Part shown: piece after piece, positions 1 to 8,256 of the stretch
Position numbering within the stretch: position 1 is the stretch's first letter
Layout: each line of letters begins with the position of its first letter
Assembly: GCA_035711845.1 (NCBI GenBank)
Contig: DASTBU010000096.1
Span: forward strand, 1 to 13,259
From: DASTBU01 sp035711845
GTDB taxonomy: Bacteria > Acidobacteriota > Vicinamibacteria > Vicinamibacterales > 2-12-FULL-66-21
Length of the DNA: 13,259 nucleotides
Direction of reading: 5' to 3'
Made by a program: the position numbers and the translations under genes
Notes under the pieces: model-generated
The model's database searches: none
Told to the model about the DNA's origin: nothing
The model's input: the letters and a program-made list of their open reading frames with translations, nothing else

Positions 1-86
1 TCGTACCCGGCCGCGATGGCTGCATGCGCGATGCCATGCCCCATCGTGCCGGCGCCGAGAACGGTGATGCGTCTTATTTCAGTCAT
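1..86 (-). CDS. 3-hydroxyacyl-CoA dehydrogenase, N-terminal fragment (runs off the window)
   Basis: Only the first 28 codons are inside the window. They begin MTEIRRITVLGAGTMGHGIA, a beta-strand followed by the glycine-rich NAD-binding loop GxGxxGxG (Gly11, 13, 16, 18). This is the standard start of the 3-hydroxyacyl-CoA dehydrogenase family (FadB C-terminal half, PaaH, Hbd). The family oxidises (S)-3-hydroxyacyl-CoA to 3-ketoacyl-CoA with NAD. In this operon it would suit the step from 3-hydroxyadipyl-CoA to 3-oxoadipyl-CoA, which is inference from context. It is the last gene seen on the minus strand, 129 bp after the kynureninase-like gene. There is no clear Shine-Dalgarno before the ATG at 84-86. 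Substrate and full length cannot be judged. Confidence 0.85.
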   Translation of the reverse strand, partial: MTEIRRITVLGAGTMGHGIAHAAIAAGY

Positions 87-215
87 ATCTGTGTCACGAG
101 AATGCCGTTGGCAGGACGATCACGAAGTTCGCGACGATCACGAGGCCAGACTCTGATGCTTCGCAACCGTCGTGGTCTCGCGATCGGAGTCGAGCATGGG
201 GACGTTACCACCGGG
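87..215. repeat. Intergenic gap with a 10-bp direct repeat
   Basis: The gap between the kynureninase-like gene and the hydroxyacyl-CoA dehydrogenase holds ACGATCACGA twice, at 116-125 and 134-143 (18 bp apart). I see no terminator hairpin with a T-tract and no convincing promoter, so read-through from the operon is the simplest reading. Confidence 0.45.
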
Positions 216-1397
216 TCAGCGAACAACCTTGGCCGTCTCAGCGAGCACTGCCTCCAGGGTCTTCATCGCATGGTCGATTTCCGCTTCCGTATTGTAGAAG
301 TGCGGCGCCATGCGGATACCGGCGCCCGGACGGTAATCGATGATCACCTTTCGCCGGAGCAGCTCCTGCGAGGCCGCCTCCCCGTTCGGCACGTCGATGA
401 CGACGCTGCCCCCGCGCTCGTCGTCCTCGAGCGGTGTGTTCAGCCGATAACCGGCCCGCTGCGCGTGTCCGATGATCCGGCGGGTGAGGCGCAGCGATCT
501 CTGCCGGATCGCCTCGACCCCGGCGATGCGAACGATTTCGTACCCCGCTCGAGCCGCATATATGGAGGGTACGTTCGGCGTCCCGCTCTGGAACCGCTCC
601 GCACCGTCAGCGTAGACGATCGGGCCGGTTGAGAAGGCGAAGGGGGTCGCGTGCGCGGCCCAGCCCACGAACGCGGGCCAGACCTCCTTCATCACGTCCG
701 GCCGGACGTACAGGTATCCGGCGCCCGGCCCGCCGCACAACCACTTGACGGACCCGCCCACCGCGAAGTCGGCCTCGAGCGCTTCGATCGCCAGGGGCAG
801 CGTCCCGGCCGCCTGGTAGACGTCGAGGATCACCCGGGCGCCGACGCGGTGCGCCTTCTCGATGACCGCCTTGGCGTCCTGGATGTAGGCACTGCGGAAG
901 AGGACCAGCGACAGGGGAACCAGCAACGTCTCGTCGTCGATGGCCTCGAGCAGGCGATCCAGATTGGTTCGAACGGTGTCGTCCGAGGGTACGTAGACGA
1001 TCTCCGCGCCGTAGCGCCGGAAGCCCTCGAACAGATACATGTTCGACGGGAACTCCAGGTCGGTCATCACGATCTTGCGCCGACGGCCATCGTAGGTGAA
1101 GCACGAACCGATCACGCCCATCGCCACGGTCACGTTCTGGTGCATCGAGATCGTACCTGGCTTGACCCCGAGTATTGGCGCGAGCAGGTCTCCTACGGTT
1201 CGGCCGATCTCCCACCATCCTTCGTGCCACGCGCGAACGCCCCGCGACGACCACTCGTCGGCGTACTGCTGCAGGTAGGTGGCCGTCCGCTTCGGCATGG
1301 CCCCGAGGGAGTGGCTCACCAGGTACGTGCAGGTTTCGAGGATGGGAAATTCGGAACGCCAGGCGAGGAGGGGATCGGAGGTGGTCATGGCGTCCAT
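216..1397 (-). CDS. Kynureninase-like PLP-dependent enzyme (aminotransferase class V fold)
   Basis: A protein of 393 aa if it starts at the ATG ending at 1397 (MDAMTTSDP), or 390 aa from the ATG at 1386-1388. The open frame reaches 1586, but the extra N-terminus is low-complexity and overlaps the preceding gene. It has the class V fold: an N-terminal 'SHSLGAMP' segment like the kynureninase 'NSLGALP', Asp192 in LDVYQAAG (pyridine-nitrogen partner), and Lys218 in GGSVKWLCGGPGAGYLYV as the expected PLP Schiff-base lysine. GWAAHATPF and the C-terminal IIDYRPGAGIRMAPHFYNT also follow kynureninase rather than cysteine desulfurase. Kynureninases split kynurenine into anthranilate and alanine. Whether this one does so, or acts on another beta-keto amino acid, or is closer to isopenicillin-N-epimerase-like members, is open. 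It starts 37 bp after the amidohydrolase gene, so it is probably cotranscribed. Confidence 0.8.
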   Translation of the reverse strand: MDAMTTSDPLLAWRSEFPILETCTYLVSHSLGAMPKRTATYLQQYADEWSSRGVRAWHEGWWEIGRTVGDLLAPILGVKPGTISMHQNVTVAMGVIGSCFTYDGRRRKIVMTDLEFPSNMYLFEGFRRYGAEIVYVPSDDTVRTNLDRLLEAIDDETLLVPLSLVLFRSAYIQDAKAVIEKAHRVGARVILDVYQAAGTLPLAIEALEADFAVGGSVKWLCGGPGAGYLYVRPDVMKEVWPAFVGWAAHATPFAFSTGPIVYADGAERFQSGTPNVPSIYAARAGYEIVRIAGVEAIRQRSLRLTRRIIGHAQRAGYRLNTPLEDDERGGSVVIDVPNGEAASQELLRRKVIIDYRPGAGIRMAPHFYNTEAEIDHAMKTLEAVLAETAKVVR

Positions 1398-1434
1398 CAA
1401 TGTATCGTACGGAGCGGGACTTGACTGCGCGGCG

Positions 1435-2286
1435 TCAGCGCTCGAACAACCGAGCGGCGTTGTCGTAGAGAATCTTGCGCTTCGACTGTTCGCTGAGCGG
1501 CAGGGCAAGGAACTGGTCGACGTTCTTCCGCATCGACTCCACCCCCGGGCTCGGCCAGTCGGTCCCCCAGATGCTCTTGTCTGCAATGTCCTCGAGCCTT
1601 GGAAAGTATTCCAGCAGCTTCGCGGGGGGGATGCCCGACAGCTCGAGGTACACGTTCGGGTGGCGCCGAACGAGGAAGAACGCGGCGGCCATCCACAACG
1701 GACGGCCGCCGTGCGCCAGCAGTATCGTCAGCCTCGGAAAATCAATGGCCACATCGTCCACATCCATCGGATCGCCGAAGCGGCTCCGGGCGCCGGGGAA
1801 CACGGAAGTACCCGTATGGATGGTGACGGGAACGCCGGCCGCCTCCGCCCGGCCGTAGAGCTCGGCGAGCGACGGCAGCGAGCCCTGGTAGGCGTTCGCG
1901 CGAAACAGCTGGTGCGGCGGATGGACCTTCAGCGCCTTCACACCAGCCTCGATGAGCCGATCCACCTCGCCGCCGACGTCGTCAGTAAAGCGTGGATGGA
2001 CCGACCCGAACGCAATGAGCCGCGAGGGTTCGGGTTTGACGAATCGAAGCATCCACTCGTTGACCTCGGTCGTGAACCCCATCAGGTCCGGGCTGACGTA
2101 GTTGATCAAGCCGGCGCGCTCGATGCCATCCTCGTCCATGCGCCGCAGCAGCCGCGACGCATCCTCAGCATAGCCCTCGAGCTCCGCCTGGTTGGTCTTC
2201 TTCTGCCAGAACGTGCGCTGCACGTCCCGCTTCATCATGTGGAACGGTTGGATATGGATATGCGCGTCGATGATAGGGGGAGGCAT
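1435..2286 (-). CDS. Metal-dependent amidohydrolase (amidohydrolase-2 / decarboxylase-like TIM barrel)
   Basis: A protein of 283 aa from the ATG at 2284-2286 (MPPPIIDAHIHI). The open frame extends to 2352, but the extra residues look non-coding. Metal-site residues are visible: the HxH pair His9 and His11, His157 in VTIHTG, His192 in LLAHGG and Asp243 in GTDWPSP. This spacing is that of the amidohydrolase-2 family, which includes hydrolases, lactonases and non-oxidative decarboxylases such as ACMSD and gamma-resorcylate decarboxylase. The sequence does not show which. Its place between an aldehyde dehydrogenase and a kynureninase-like enzyme in an aromatic operon suggests a ring-derived or lactone substrate (inference). 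The start is only weakly supported: no good Shine-Dalgarno precedes it. Confidence 0.82.
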   Translation of the reverse strand: MPPPIIDAHIHIQPFHMMKRDVQRTFWQKKTNQAELEGYAEDASRLLRRMDEDGIERAGLINYVSPDLMGFTTEVNEWMLRFVKPEPSRLIAFGSVHPRFTDDVGGEVDRLIEAGVKALKVHPPHQLFRANAYQGSLPSLAELYGRAEAAGVPVTIHTGTSVFPGARSRFGDPMDVDDVAIDFPRLTILLAHGGRPLWMAAAFFLVRRHPNVYLELSGIPPAKLLEYFPRLEDIADKSIWGTDWPSPGVESMRKNVDQFLALPLSEQSKRKILYDNAARLFER

Positions 2287-2392
2287 GCTTCGATCGTCGT
2301 GTCTGGCGCCTGATTCTCGAGAGCGTGGTACGCCGTCACCGTGGCACGGCACCGGGGGCCGGGGACCCTTGCACCGTAGACACCTGGCACGC
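2287..2392. other. Intergenic gap between aldehyde dehydrogenase and amidohydrolase genes
   Basis: About 106 bp with G/C-rich, loosely repeated words (around 2338-2370, variants of GGCACCG and GGGGACC) that resemble the degenerate 7-bp repeats found elsewhere here. No terminator is visible. The gap may be a spacer in a continuous transcript. Confidence 0.35.
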
Positions 2393-3853
2393 TCACATAT
2401 TCAGGTCCACCCAGACACTCTTGACCTGGGTGTAGTGCTCGAGCGCGTGCGCGCTCATCTCGCGGCCGAATCCGCTCTGCTTGTACCCGCCGAAAGGGGC
2501 CGCCGTGTCGTAGACGTTGTAGGTGTTCACCCAGACCGTGCCGGCCTGGAGCTTCCGCGCGACGTAGTGCGCCTTCTTGATGTCGCGCGTCCAGACACCG
2601 GCCGCGAGGCCGTACGGCGTGTCGTTGGCGCGGGCGATCGCCTGGTCCAGGTCGGCGAACTCGATTACCGCGAGCACCGGACCGAAGATTTCCTCGCGCG
2701 AGATCGTCATCTCGGGTGTCACGTCCGCGAAGACGGTCGGCTGCACGAAGTATCCCTTGCCGGTGCCGATGTCGGTTCGCCCGCCGCCCGCCACGAGGCT
2801 CGCCCCTTCGCTCTTGCCCGACGCGATGTATCTCAGGACCGTATCGAGCTGCTTTTTCGACGCGAGCGCGCCGAAGCGGGTCTTCGGGTCCATCGGGTCG
2901 CCGGGCACCATCTTCTTCGCGCGCGCGGCGAGCTTGTCGATGAACTCGTTCTTGATCGACCGGTCGACCAGCAGGCGCGAGCCGGCGGCGCAGACTTCGC
3001 CCTTGCCGTAGAAGATGCCGATCGTGGCGCCGCGTATGGCCGCATCGATATCGGCATCGGACAGCACGATATTCGGCGACTTTCCGCCCAGTTCCAGCGT
3101 AATCCTCTTGAGCGTGTCGGCGGCACTGCGCATGATCGACTTGCCGGTACTCGTGTCGCCCGTGAACGCAATCTTGTCGATGCCCGGATGCTCGACGATC
3201 GCCTGGCCGACCTTGGAGCCGGGGCCGGTGATCACGTTCAACACACCGGGCGGCAGGCCGACTTCGACGGCGATCTCACCGAGCGCCAGCGCCGTCAACG
3301 GCGTCTGGCTCGCCGGCTTGAGGATGACGGTGTTGCCGCAGGCCAGCGCAGGGGCCACCTTCCAGGAAGCGAGCAGCAGCGGGAAGTTCCAGGGGACAAT
3401 GGCCGCCACCACCCCGATCGGCTCACGCAGCGTGTAGGTGAGGTGATTGCCCTTGACGGGGATCGTCTCGCCCATCACCTTGTCGGCCCATCCGGCGTAG
3501 TACTCGAGGCACTCGGCCGCCGCCGGGACCTCGATGTGCCGCGACTCGTTGATGGGCTTCCCGTTGTGCAGCGTCTCGAGCCGGGCGACCTCGTCTACGC
3601 GCTCCATCAGCCGGTCGGCCAGGCGGCTCACCAGCCGTCCCCGCTCGCGGGCCGACATCTTCCCCCAGGGCCCGTTGAGCGCCGCGCGAGCGGCCTCGAC
3701 CGCGACATCGACATCCGCGCTCTCGGCTGCCGCCACGGCGGCCACGACCTCTTCGGTCGCCGGGTTCACCACGTCCATCGTCTTCCCGGACGAAGAGGGG
3801 CGCCATTCGTTGTTGATCAGGAGGTGCTTCTGTTCGACGCTCGTCGTGGCCAT
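2393..3853 (-). CDS. NAD(P)-dependent aldehyde dehydrogenase
   Basis: A protein of 486 aa from the ATG at 3851-3853 (MATTSVEQ); ATGs at 3856 and 3865 are alternatives. All hallmarks of the ALDH superfamily are present. Numbered from 3853 they are Asn156 in VPWNFP, Lys179 in ILKPAS, Glu254 in LELGGKSP (general base) and the nucleophile Cys288 in GEVCAAGSR. EEIFGPVL and FGGYKQSGFGRE also follow the family. The length is typical. It resembles the broad ALDH1/phenylacetaldehyde-type group and lacks the 'CLC' context of hydroxymuconic/aminomuconic semialdehyde dehydrogenases. In a box operon the expected aldehyde is 3,4-dehydroadipyl-CoA semialdehyde, normally oxidised by BoxD. This protein may fill that role, but assignment as BoxD is inference. 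It sits 23-35 bp after the enoyl-CoA hydratase gene. Confidence 0.93.
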   Translation of the reverse strand: MATTSVEQKHLLINNEWRPSSSGKTMDVVNPATEEVVAAVAAAESADVDVAVEAARAALNGPWGKMSARERGRLVSRLADRLMERVDEVARLETLHNGKPINESRHIEVPAAAECLEYYAGWADKVMGETIPVKGNHLTYTLREPIGVVAAIVPWNFPLLLASWKVAPALACGNTVILKPASQTPLTALALGEIAVEVGLPPGVLNVITGPGSKVGQAIVEHPGIDKIAFTGDTSTGKSIMRSAADTLKRITLELGGKSPNIVLSDADIDAAIRGATIGIFYGKGEVCAAGSRLLVDRSIKNEFIDKLAARAKKMVPGDPMDPKTRFGALASKKQLDTVLRYIASGKSEGASLVAGGGRTDIGTGKGYFVQPTVFADVTPEMTISREEIFGPVLAVIEFADLDQAIARANDTPYGLAAGVWTRDIKKAHYVARKLQAGTVWVNTYNVYDTAAPFGGYKQSGFGREMSAHALEHYTQVKSVWVDLNM

Positions 3854-3867
3854 CATGAACCCCATAG

Positions 3868-3889
3868 GGAAGGCTGAAGGCTGCCTTCC
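3868..3889 (-). repeat. Intercistronic hairpin and 7-bp repeat between hydratase and aldehyde dehydrogenase
   Basis: GGAAGGC (3868-3874) and GCCTTCC (3883-3889) form a 7-bp stem with an 8-nt loop. The stretch also reads as GAAGGCT twice in tandem (3869-3882). The stem reaches into the hydratase stop codon. No T-tract follows, so it is not an intrinsic terminator; it could affect mRNA processing or just be a short repeat. Confidence 0.4.
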
Positions 3890-4686
3890 TACTTTCCCTT
3901 GAACTCCGGTTTTCGCTTTGCGAGGCTGGCGGCGAGCCCTTCCTTGGCGTCCTCGCTCTGGAACAACAGTTGTTGCAGCTCGCGTTCGAGCGACAGCCCT
4001 TCGAGAAACCCGGCTTCGACGCCCGACTGCACGGCGCGCTTCATCCCTCCGACCGCGCGGCTGGCTTTGTTCGGCGGGGTGAACTGTCGCGCGTACTCGA
4101 GCACCGCGTCCATGAAGCTCGCGCCTTGCAGATCGTCGCCGCCCCAGACATGATGCACGAGGCCCAGGGCCTTTGCCTCGTCAAACGACATGAGGCGCCC
4201 CGTCGCCATCATCTCGATCGCACGCGCCTTGCCGACGAGCCGCGCAAGCCGCTGCGTGCCGCCCGTGCCGGGCAGCACGCCCAGCGCCACCTCCGGCAGC
4301 CCGATCTTCCCGGCATCCTGTTTCGCGATCCTGATGTCGGCCGCCAGCGCCACCTCGAGCCCGCCGCCAACCGTGTGGCCGTTCAGCGCGGCGATGACGA
4401 GCTTCGGCGTCTGCTCGAGCCGCAACAGCGTCTCGTTCGCGTGGAGGCAGAAGTAGTACTTGAACTCGGCGTCGGCTTCCTTGAGCATCCCGATGTTCGC
4501 GCCGGCGCAGAAAAATTTCTCTCCCGCCCCGCTCAAGACGATGACGTGAACCGCCGGATCCATCCGCGCGCTCAGGATCGCAGTGTCGAGCTCGAGCATC
4601 ATTTCGTAGGAATAAGTGTTGGCGGGGGGATCGTTCAGCTCGATTGTCGTGATGCCGTTGGCGACGGCGACGTTGATTCTCGTCAT
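3889..4686 (-). CDS. Enoyl-CoA hydratase/isomerase family protein (crotonase fold)
   Basis: A protein of 265 aa from the ATG at 4684-4686 (MTRINVAVANGITTIELND). The open frame runs up to 5046, but that part is intergenic and overlaps boxB. The oxyanion-hole segment FFCAGANI is at 59-65. Both catalytic glutamates of true hydratases are present: Glu111 in GGGLEVAL and Glu132 in LPEVALGVLPGTGGTQRL. A likely role is hydration of 2,3-dehydroadipyl-CoA (PaaF-like) or the preceding isomerisation (PaaG-like) in the lower pathway; the sequence cannot separate these. An FCxxxNET motif (Cys80, Asn84-Thr86) is shared with the N-terminal half of BoxC next door and is unusual for a generic hydratase, hinting at common descent or a related substrate. 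Confidence 0.9.
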   Translation of the reverse strand: MTRINVAVANGITTIELNDPPANTYSYEMMLELDTAILSARMDPAVHVIVLSGAGEKFFCAGANIGMLKEADAEFKYYFCLHANETLLRLEQTPKLVIAALNGHTVGGGLEVALAADIRIAKQDAGKIGLPEVALGVLPGTGGTQRLARLVGKARAIEMMATGRLMSFDEAKALGLVHHVWGGDDLQGASFMDAVLEYARQFTPPNKASRAVGGMKRAVQSGVEAGFLEGLSLERELQQLLFQSEDAKEGLAASLAKRKPEFKGK

Positions 4687-4717
4687 ACGTTGGTACAGGA
4701 GATGCCGGGCAAATCTC

Positions 4718-4865
4718 AGCACGGGGACACGGGGTACGGAGGCGACGGGGAATACACACGACATCATGGAACGGGGCCGTGGGCCCACAGCTCCGAGCCC
4801 CGAGCCCCGAGCTCCGAGCCCCGTATCGTAACCTGTTTCAGCCCCGTGCGTCCCCGTGTCGTGCT
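4718..4865. repeat. Intergenic element: terminal inverted G/C-rich words around a 7-bp tandem repeat
   Basis: The gap between boxB and the hydratase (4687-4871) contains AGCACGGGGACACGGGG at 4718-4734 and an imperfect reverse complement at 4842-4865. Between them, four tandem 7-mers of the form CYCCGAG run from 4791 to 4818, plus a partial fifth (CCCCGTA) to 4825. The arms could fold into a long imperfect hairpin in the operon mRNA. No transposase is nearby, so this is better called a palindromic intergenic repeat than a mobile element. Confidence 0.6.
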
Positions 4866-4871
4866 GAAGAC

Positions 4872-6290
<1,419 letters not shown>

Positions 6291-6300
6291 GGTTGTTCCT

Positions 6301-6394
6301 TGTCACGCGCGACGTGTGATGTGCAGGGTGCGACGTCCGAAGCGTCACGTGCCACGTGCGAAGCATCAACGTGCGCGTGCGAAGTCACGGGCCA
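6301..6394 (-). repeat. Degenerate 7-bp tandem repeat array (GCACGTG type) in the boxC-boxB gap
   Basis: Read on the minus strand, 7-bp units follow each other in register from 6359 down to 6304. The first two (6353-6359, 6346-6352) are both GCACGTG. The next six are variants such as GGACGTC (6332-6338), GCACCCT (6325-6331), GCACATC (6318-6324) and GCGCGTG (6304-6310). Weaker units continue to about 6394, with one 8-bp and one 6-bp unit cancelling out. The array ends ten bases before the boxB start codon, just upstream of its Shine-Dalgarno. Confidence 0.8.
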
Positions 6395-6419
6395 CCTGCT
6401 GCGGTCCGCGGACCACGGG

Positions 6420-8078
6420 CTACGTTCTCTTGTAGTCAAACTCCGGACGCGACTGGGAGCCGTACGCGGTCAGTGCGCCCTTCTCACCGACGGCATTCGG
6501 CCGTTGGAAGATCCAGTTCTGCCAGGCGGTGAGCCGGCCGAAGATCTTGGTTTCCATCGTCTCGGGACCCGCGAAACGCAGGTTGGCTTCCATCCCGGTC
6601 AGCGCGTCCGGCGACAACGCCGCGCGACTTTCGATCGCGAGCCGCACCTCGTCGTCCCAGTCGAGCTCATCGGGCGCCGACAGGACCAGTCCCGCGTCCA
6701 TGGCCGCCGCCGCATCGAACGGCTGTCCTTCCTCGAGCAGCTCGGCGATACGCTCAGGCTCTCCCAGAAATCGCGTCTCGAGCCGGGTCAGGCCGTTGCT
6801 CATCTTCAGAGGCCCCCCGTTCATGCCCGATAGCGCGATCGTGTTGGGCTGCTCCGGGTCGTCCAGCATGTACGCGCGGTCGGAGGCCAGCGCCAGCTCG
6901 AACAAGGTTCCCGCAAACGCGCTCCCGGGCTCGATCAGCGCGAAGAAGCTGCGCGAGGTGAGGTCCATGCGCTTCAAGGTCCGCTTGATGAAATGGATCG
7001 TCTCGCGTACGAGCCAATGATCCCGATGCCTCAGCAACATCTCGTCGATGGCCAGGACCGCCGCCGGATCGCCATGGGTGCGCACGACGACGGTTCCGAT
7101 GAGCGGTTCGTTGAGGCGCAGCCGGAGCAGCGCATCGTCGAGCTCGCGAAAGGCGCGCAGCGCCCAAAACTTGTCGCCGCGCTGCAGCATCTCCTCCGGC
7201 GTGGAGGGCTGCGGCTCTTCAGGAGTCGTGATCGTCAGAGTGGCTACGCGCTTGTCGCGCTCGATCTCGAGTGTGACGCTCGAATAGCGCACGGCATCGT
7301 CTGTCACGTCGGGATTCAGCGGACCGAGCGTGACGCCCGGGCCGTCCTTCGGCCGATCGGATGTGGCCGCGAGCTCCCGCGCGCGTTTGGCGACGCGCTC
7401 CTTGAACTGGCTCCTCGGATAGACGGCATCCACGAGCCGCCACTCGACCGCTCGCCGGCCCTTGACGCCCTCGGCTACCGTGCCAAAGAAGTCCGCCTGA
7501 TCGCGGCGGACCCTGCGCTTGTCCACCACCCGCGTGAGACCGCCCGTACCGGGCAGCACACCCAGCAACGGCGTTTCCGGGAGGCTCACCGCGCTATTGC
7601 CGTCGTCGACCAGAAAGATCTCGTCGCAGGCCAGCGCCAGCTCGTAGCCGCCGCCGGCGCAGATCCCGTTCAGCGCGGCCAGGAACTTCAGGCCGGAGTT
7701 CTCGCTGGCGTCCTCGATCGCGAGGCGGGTCTCGTTCGTGTACTTGCAGAAGTTGACCTTCCAGGCATGACTCGAACCCCGCAGCATGAAGATGTTCGCG
7801 CCCGCGCAGAAGACACGCTCTTTCAGGCTGGTGATGACAACGGCGTGGACCTCGGGATGCTCGAACCGGATGCGCTGAATCGCGTCGGCGAGCTCGATGT
7901 CCACGCCGAGGTCGTACGAGTTCAGCTTCAGGCGATAGTCGGGCGACAACCCCGCGTCTTCCTGAACATCCATCGACAGCGTCGCCACCGGGCCGTCAAA
8001 GGTCAGCTTCCAATGCCGATAGCGATCGGGCGACGTGTCGAACGTGACCTGCGGCTGCGCGGTCTTGAGCGTCTCCAT
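6420..8078 (-). CDS. boxC: 2,3-epoxybenzoyl-CoA dihydrolase (benzoyl-CoA-dihydrodiol lyase) BoxC
   Basis: A protein of 552 aa from the ATG at 8076-8078 (METLKTAQPQVTFDTSPDRYRHW); the 12 residues upstream in the open frame are less likely. BoxC is a long two-part crotonase-superfamily enzyme that opens the ring of 2,3-epoxybenzoyl-CoA with two waters, giving 3,4-dehydroadipyl-CoA semialdehyde and formate. The N-terminal crotonase half shows RVFCAGANIFML (89-99), FCKYTNET (110-117), GGGYELAL with Glu146 and LPETPLLGVLPGTGG with Glu168. The C-terminal half has AFAGTLFELALASDRAYMLDDP. The length and this pair of halves are specific to BoxC. It is the first gene of the operon, and the chosen start fits a promoter whose -10 lies 7 nt before the ATG, i.e. 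a possibly leaderless mRNA. Confidence 0.96.
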   Translation of the reverse strand: METLKTAQPQVTFDTSPDRYRHWKLTFDGPVATLSMDVQEDAGLSPDYRLKLNSYDLGVDIELADAIQRIRFEHPEVHAVVITSLKERVFCAGANIFMLRGSSHAWKVNFCKYTNETRLAIEDASENSGLKFLAALNGICAGGGYELALACDEIFLVDDGNSAVSLPETPLLGVLPGTGGLTRVVDKRRVRRDQADFFGTVAEGVKGRRAVEWRLVDAVYPRSQFKERVAKRARELAATSDRPKDGPGVTLGPLNPDVTDDAVRYSSVTLEIERDKRVATLTITTPEEPQPSTPEEMLQRGDKFWALRAFRELDDALLRLRLNEPLIGTVVVRTHGDPAAVLAIDEMLLRHRDHWLVRETIHFIKRTLKRMDLTSRSFFALIEPGSAFAGTLFELALASDRAYMLDDPEQPNTIALSGMNGGPLKMSNGLTRLETRFLGEPERIAELLEEGQPFDAAAAMDAGLVLSAPDELDWDDEVRLAIESRAALSPDALTGMEANLRFAGPETMETKIFGRLTAWQNWIFQRPNAVGEKGALTAYGSQSRPEFDYKRT

Positions 8079-8085
8079 CCGAGCA

Positions 8086-8114
8086 AGGGTACCTGTGCGG
8101 CGGATGGGTGTCAA
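8086..8114 (-). promoter_or_regulatory. Candidate sigma70-type promoter of boxC (box operon)
   Basis: On the minus strand a perfect TTGACA (8109-8114) is followed by a 17-bp spacer and TACCCT (8086-8091). The boxC ATG comes 7 nt after the hexamer, so transcription would begin at or next to the A of the ATG. The -35 is excellent and the -10 weak (TAnnnT), as expected for a regulated promoter. Confidence 0.6.
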
Positions 8115-8115
8115 G

Positions 8116-8158
8116 GCACTATAGTGCGTTTACCGGCGTCGTTTGGGCATTATACTGC
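8116..8158. promoter_or_regulatory. Paired operator-like dyads (GCANTATANTGC) between boxC and the LysR gene
   Basis: GCACTATAGTGC at 8116-8127 is a perfect 12-bp palindrome, and GCATTATACTGC at 8147-8158 matches it at 10 of 12 bases. Their centres are 31 bp apart, about three helical turns, so both face the same side. The first is 1 bp from the boxC -35; the second covers a TATACT that can serve as -10 for the divergent LysR gene. BoxR is the obvious candidate ligand (inference). Confidence 0.6.
8129..8156 (+). promoter_or_regulatory. Candidate promoter of the LysR-type regulator
   Basis: TTTACC (8129-8134), a 16-bp spacer and TATACT (8151-8156) on the plus strand. Transcription would begin near 8163 and give a leader of about 90 nt that includes the GCACGTG repeat array. 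Confidence 0.4.
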
Positions 8159-8185
8159 CCCTTGAGCCGCTCGTCGTAGGTCAGC

Positions 8186-8256
8186 GCACGTCCGCACGAG
8201 ACGAGCAGCACGTCGCACGTGGCACGTGACAAGCCGCACGTAGCACCTCGCACGTG
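8186..8256 (+). repeat. Degenerate 7-bp tandem repeat array (GCACGTG type) before the LysR gene
   Basis: In exact 7-bp register, GCACGTC (8208), GCACGTG (8215), GCACGTG (8222), a diverged unit (8229), GCACGTA (8236), GCACCTC (8243) and GCACGTG (8250-8256). GCACGAG at 8194 is also in register, and a GCACGTC at 8186 is one base off. It is the same family as the array before boxB, read on the opposite strand. The last unit contains the GTG start codon of the LysR gene. Confidence 0.8.

Noticed and set aside
1398..1586. N-terminal extension of the kynureninase-like protein
   Set aside because: It overlaps the end of the amidohydrolase gene in another frame and is low in complexity; family alignment starts near 1397.
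2393..3853. Firm naming of the aldehyde dehydrogenase as BoxD
   Set aside because: Context fits, but the sequence looks like the general ALDH1-type group; only the broad function is claimed.
2192..3877. 561-aa open frame on the plus strand
   Set aside because: It is antisense to the aldehyde dehydrogenase, which has all catalytic motifs; its translation is Arg/Asp/His-rich with no recognisable domain.
6301..6394. CRISPR array
   Set aside because: Units are 7 bp, contiguous and degenerate, with no spacers and no cas genes.
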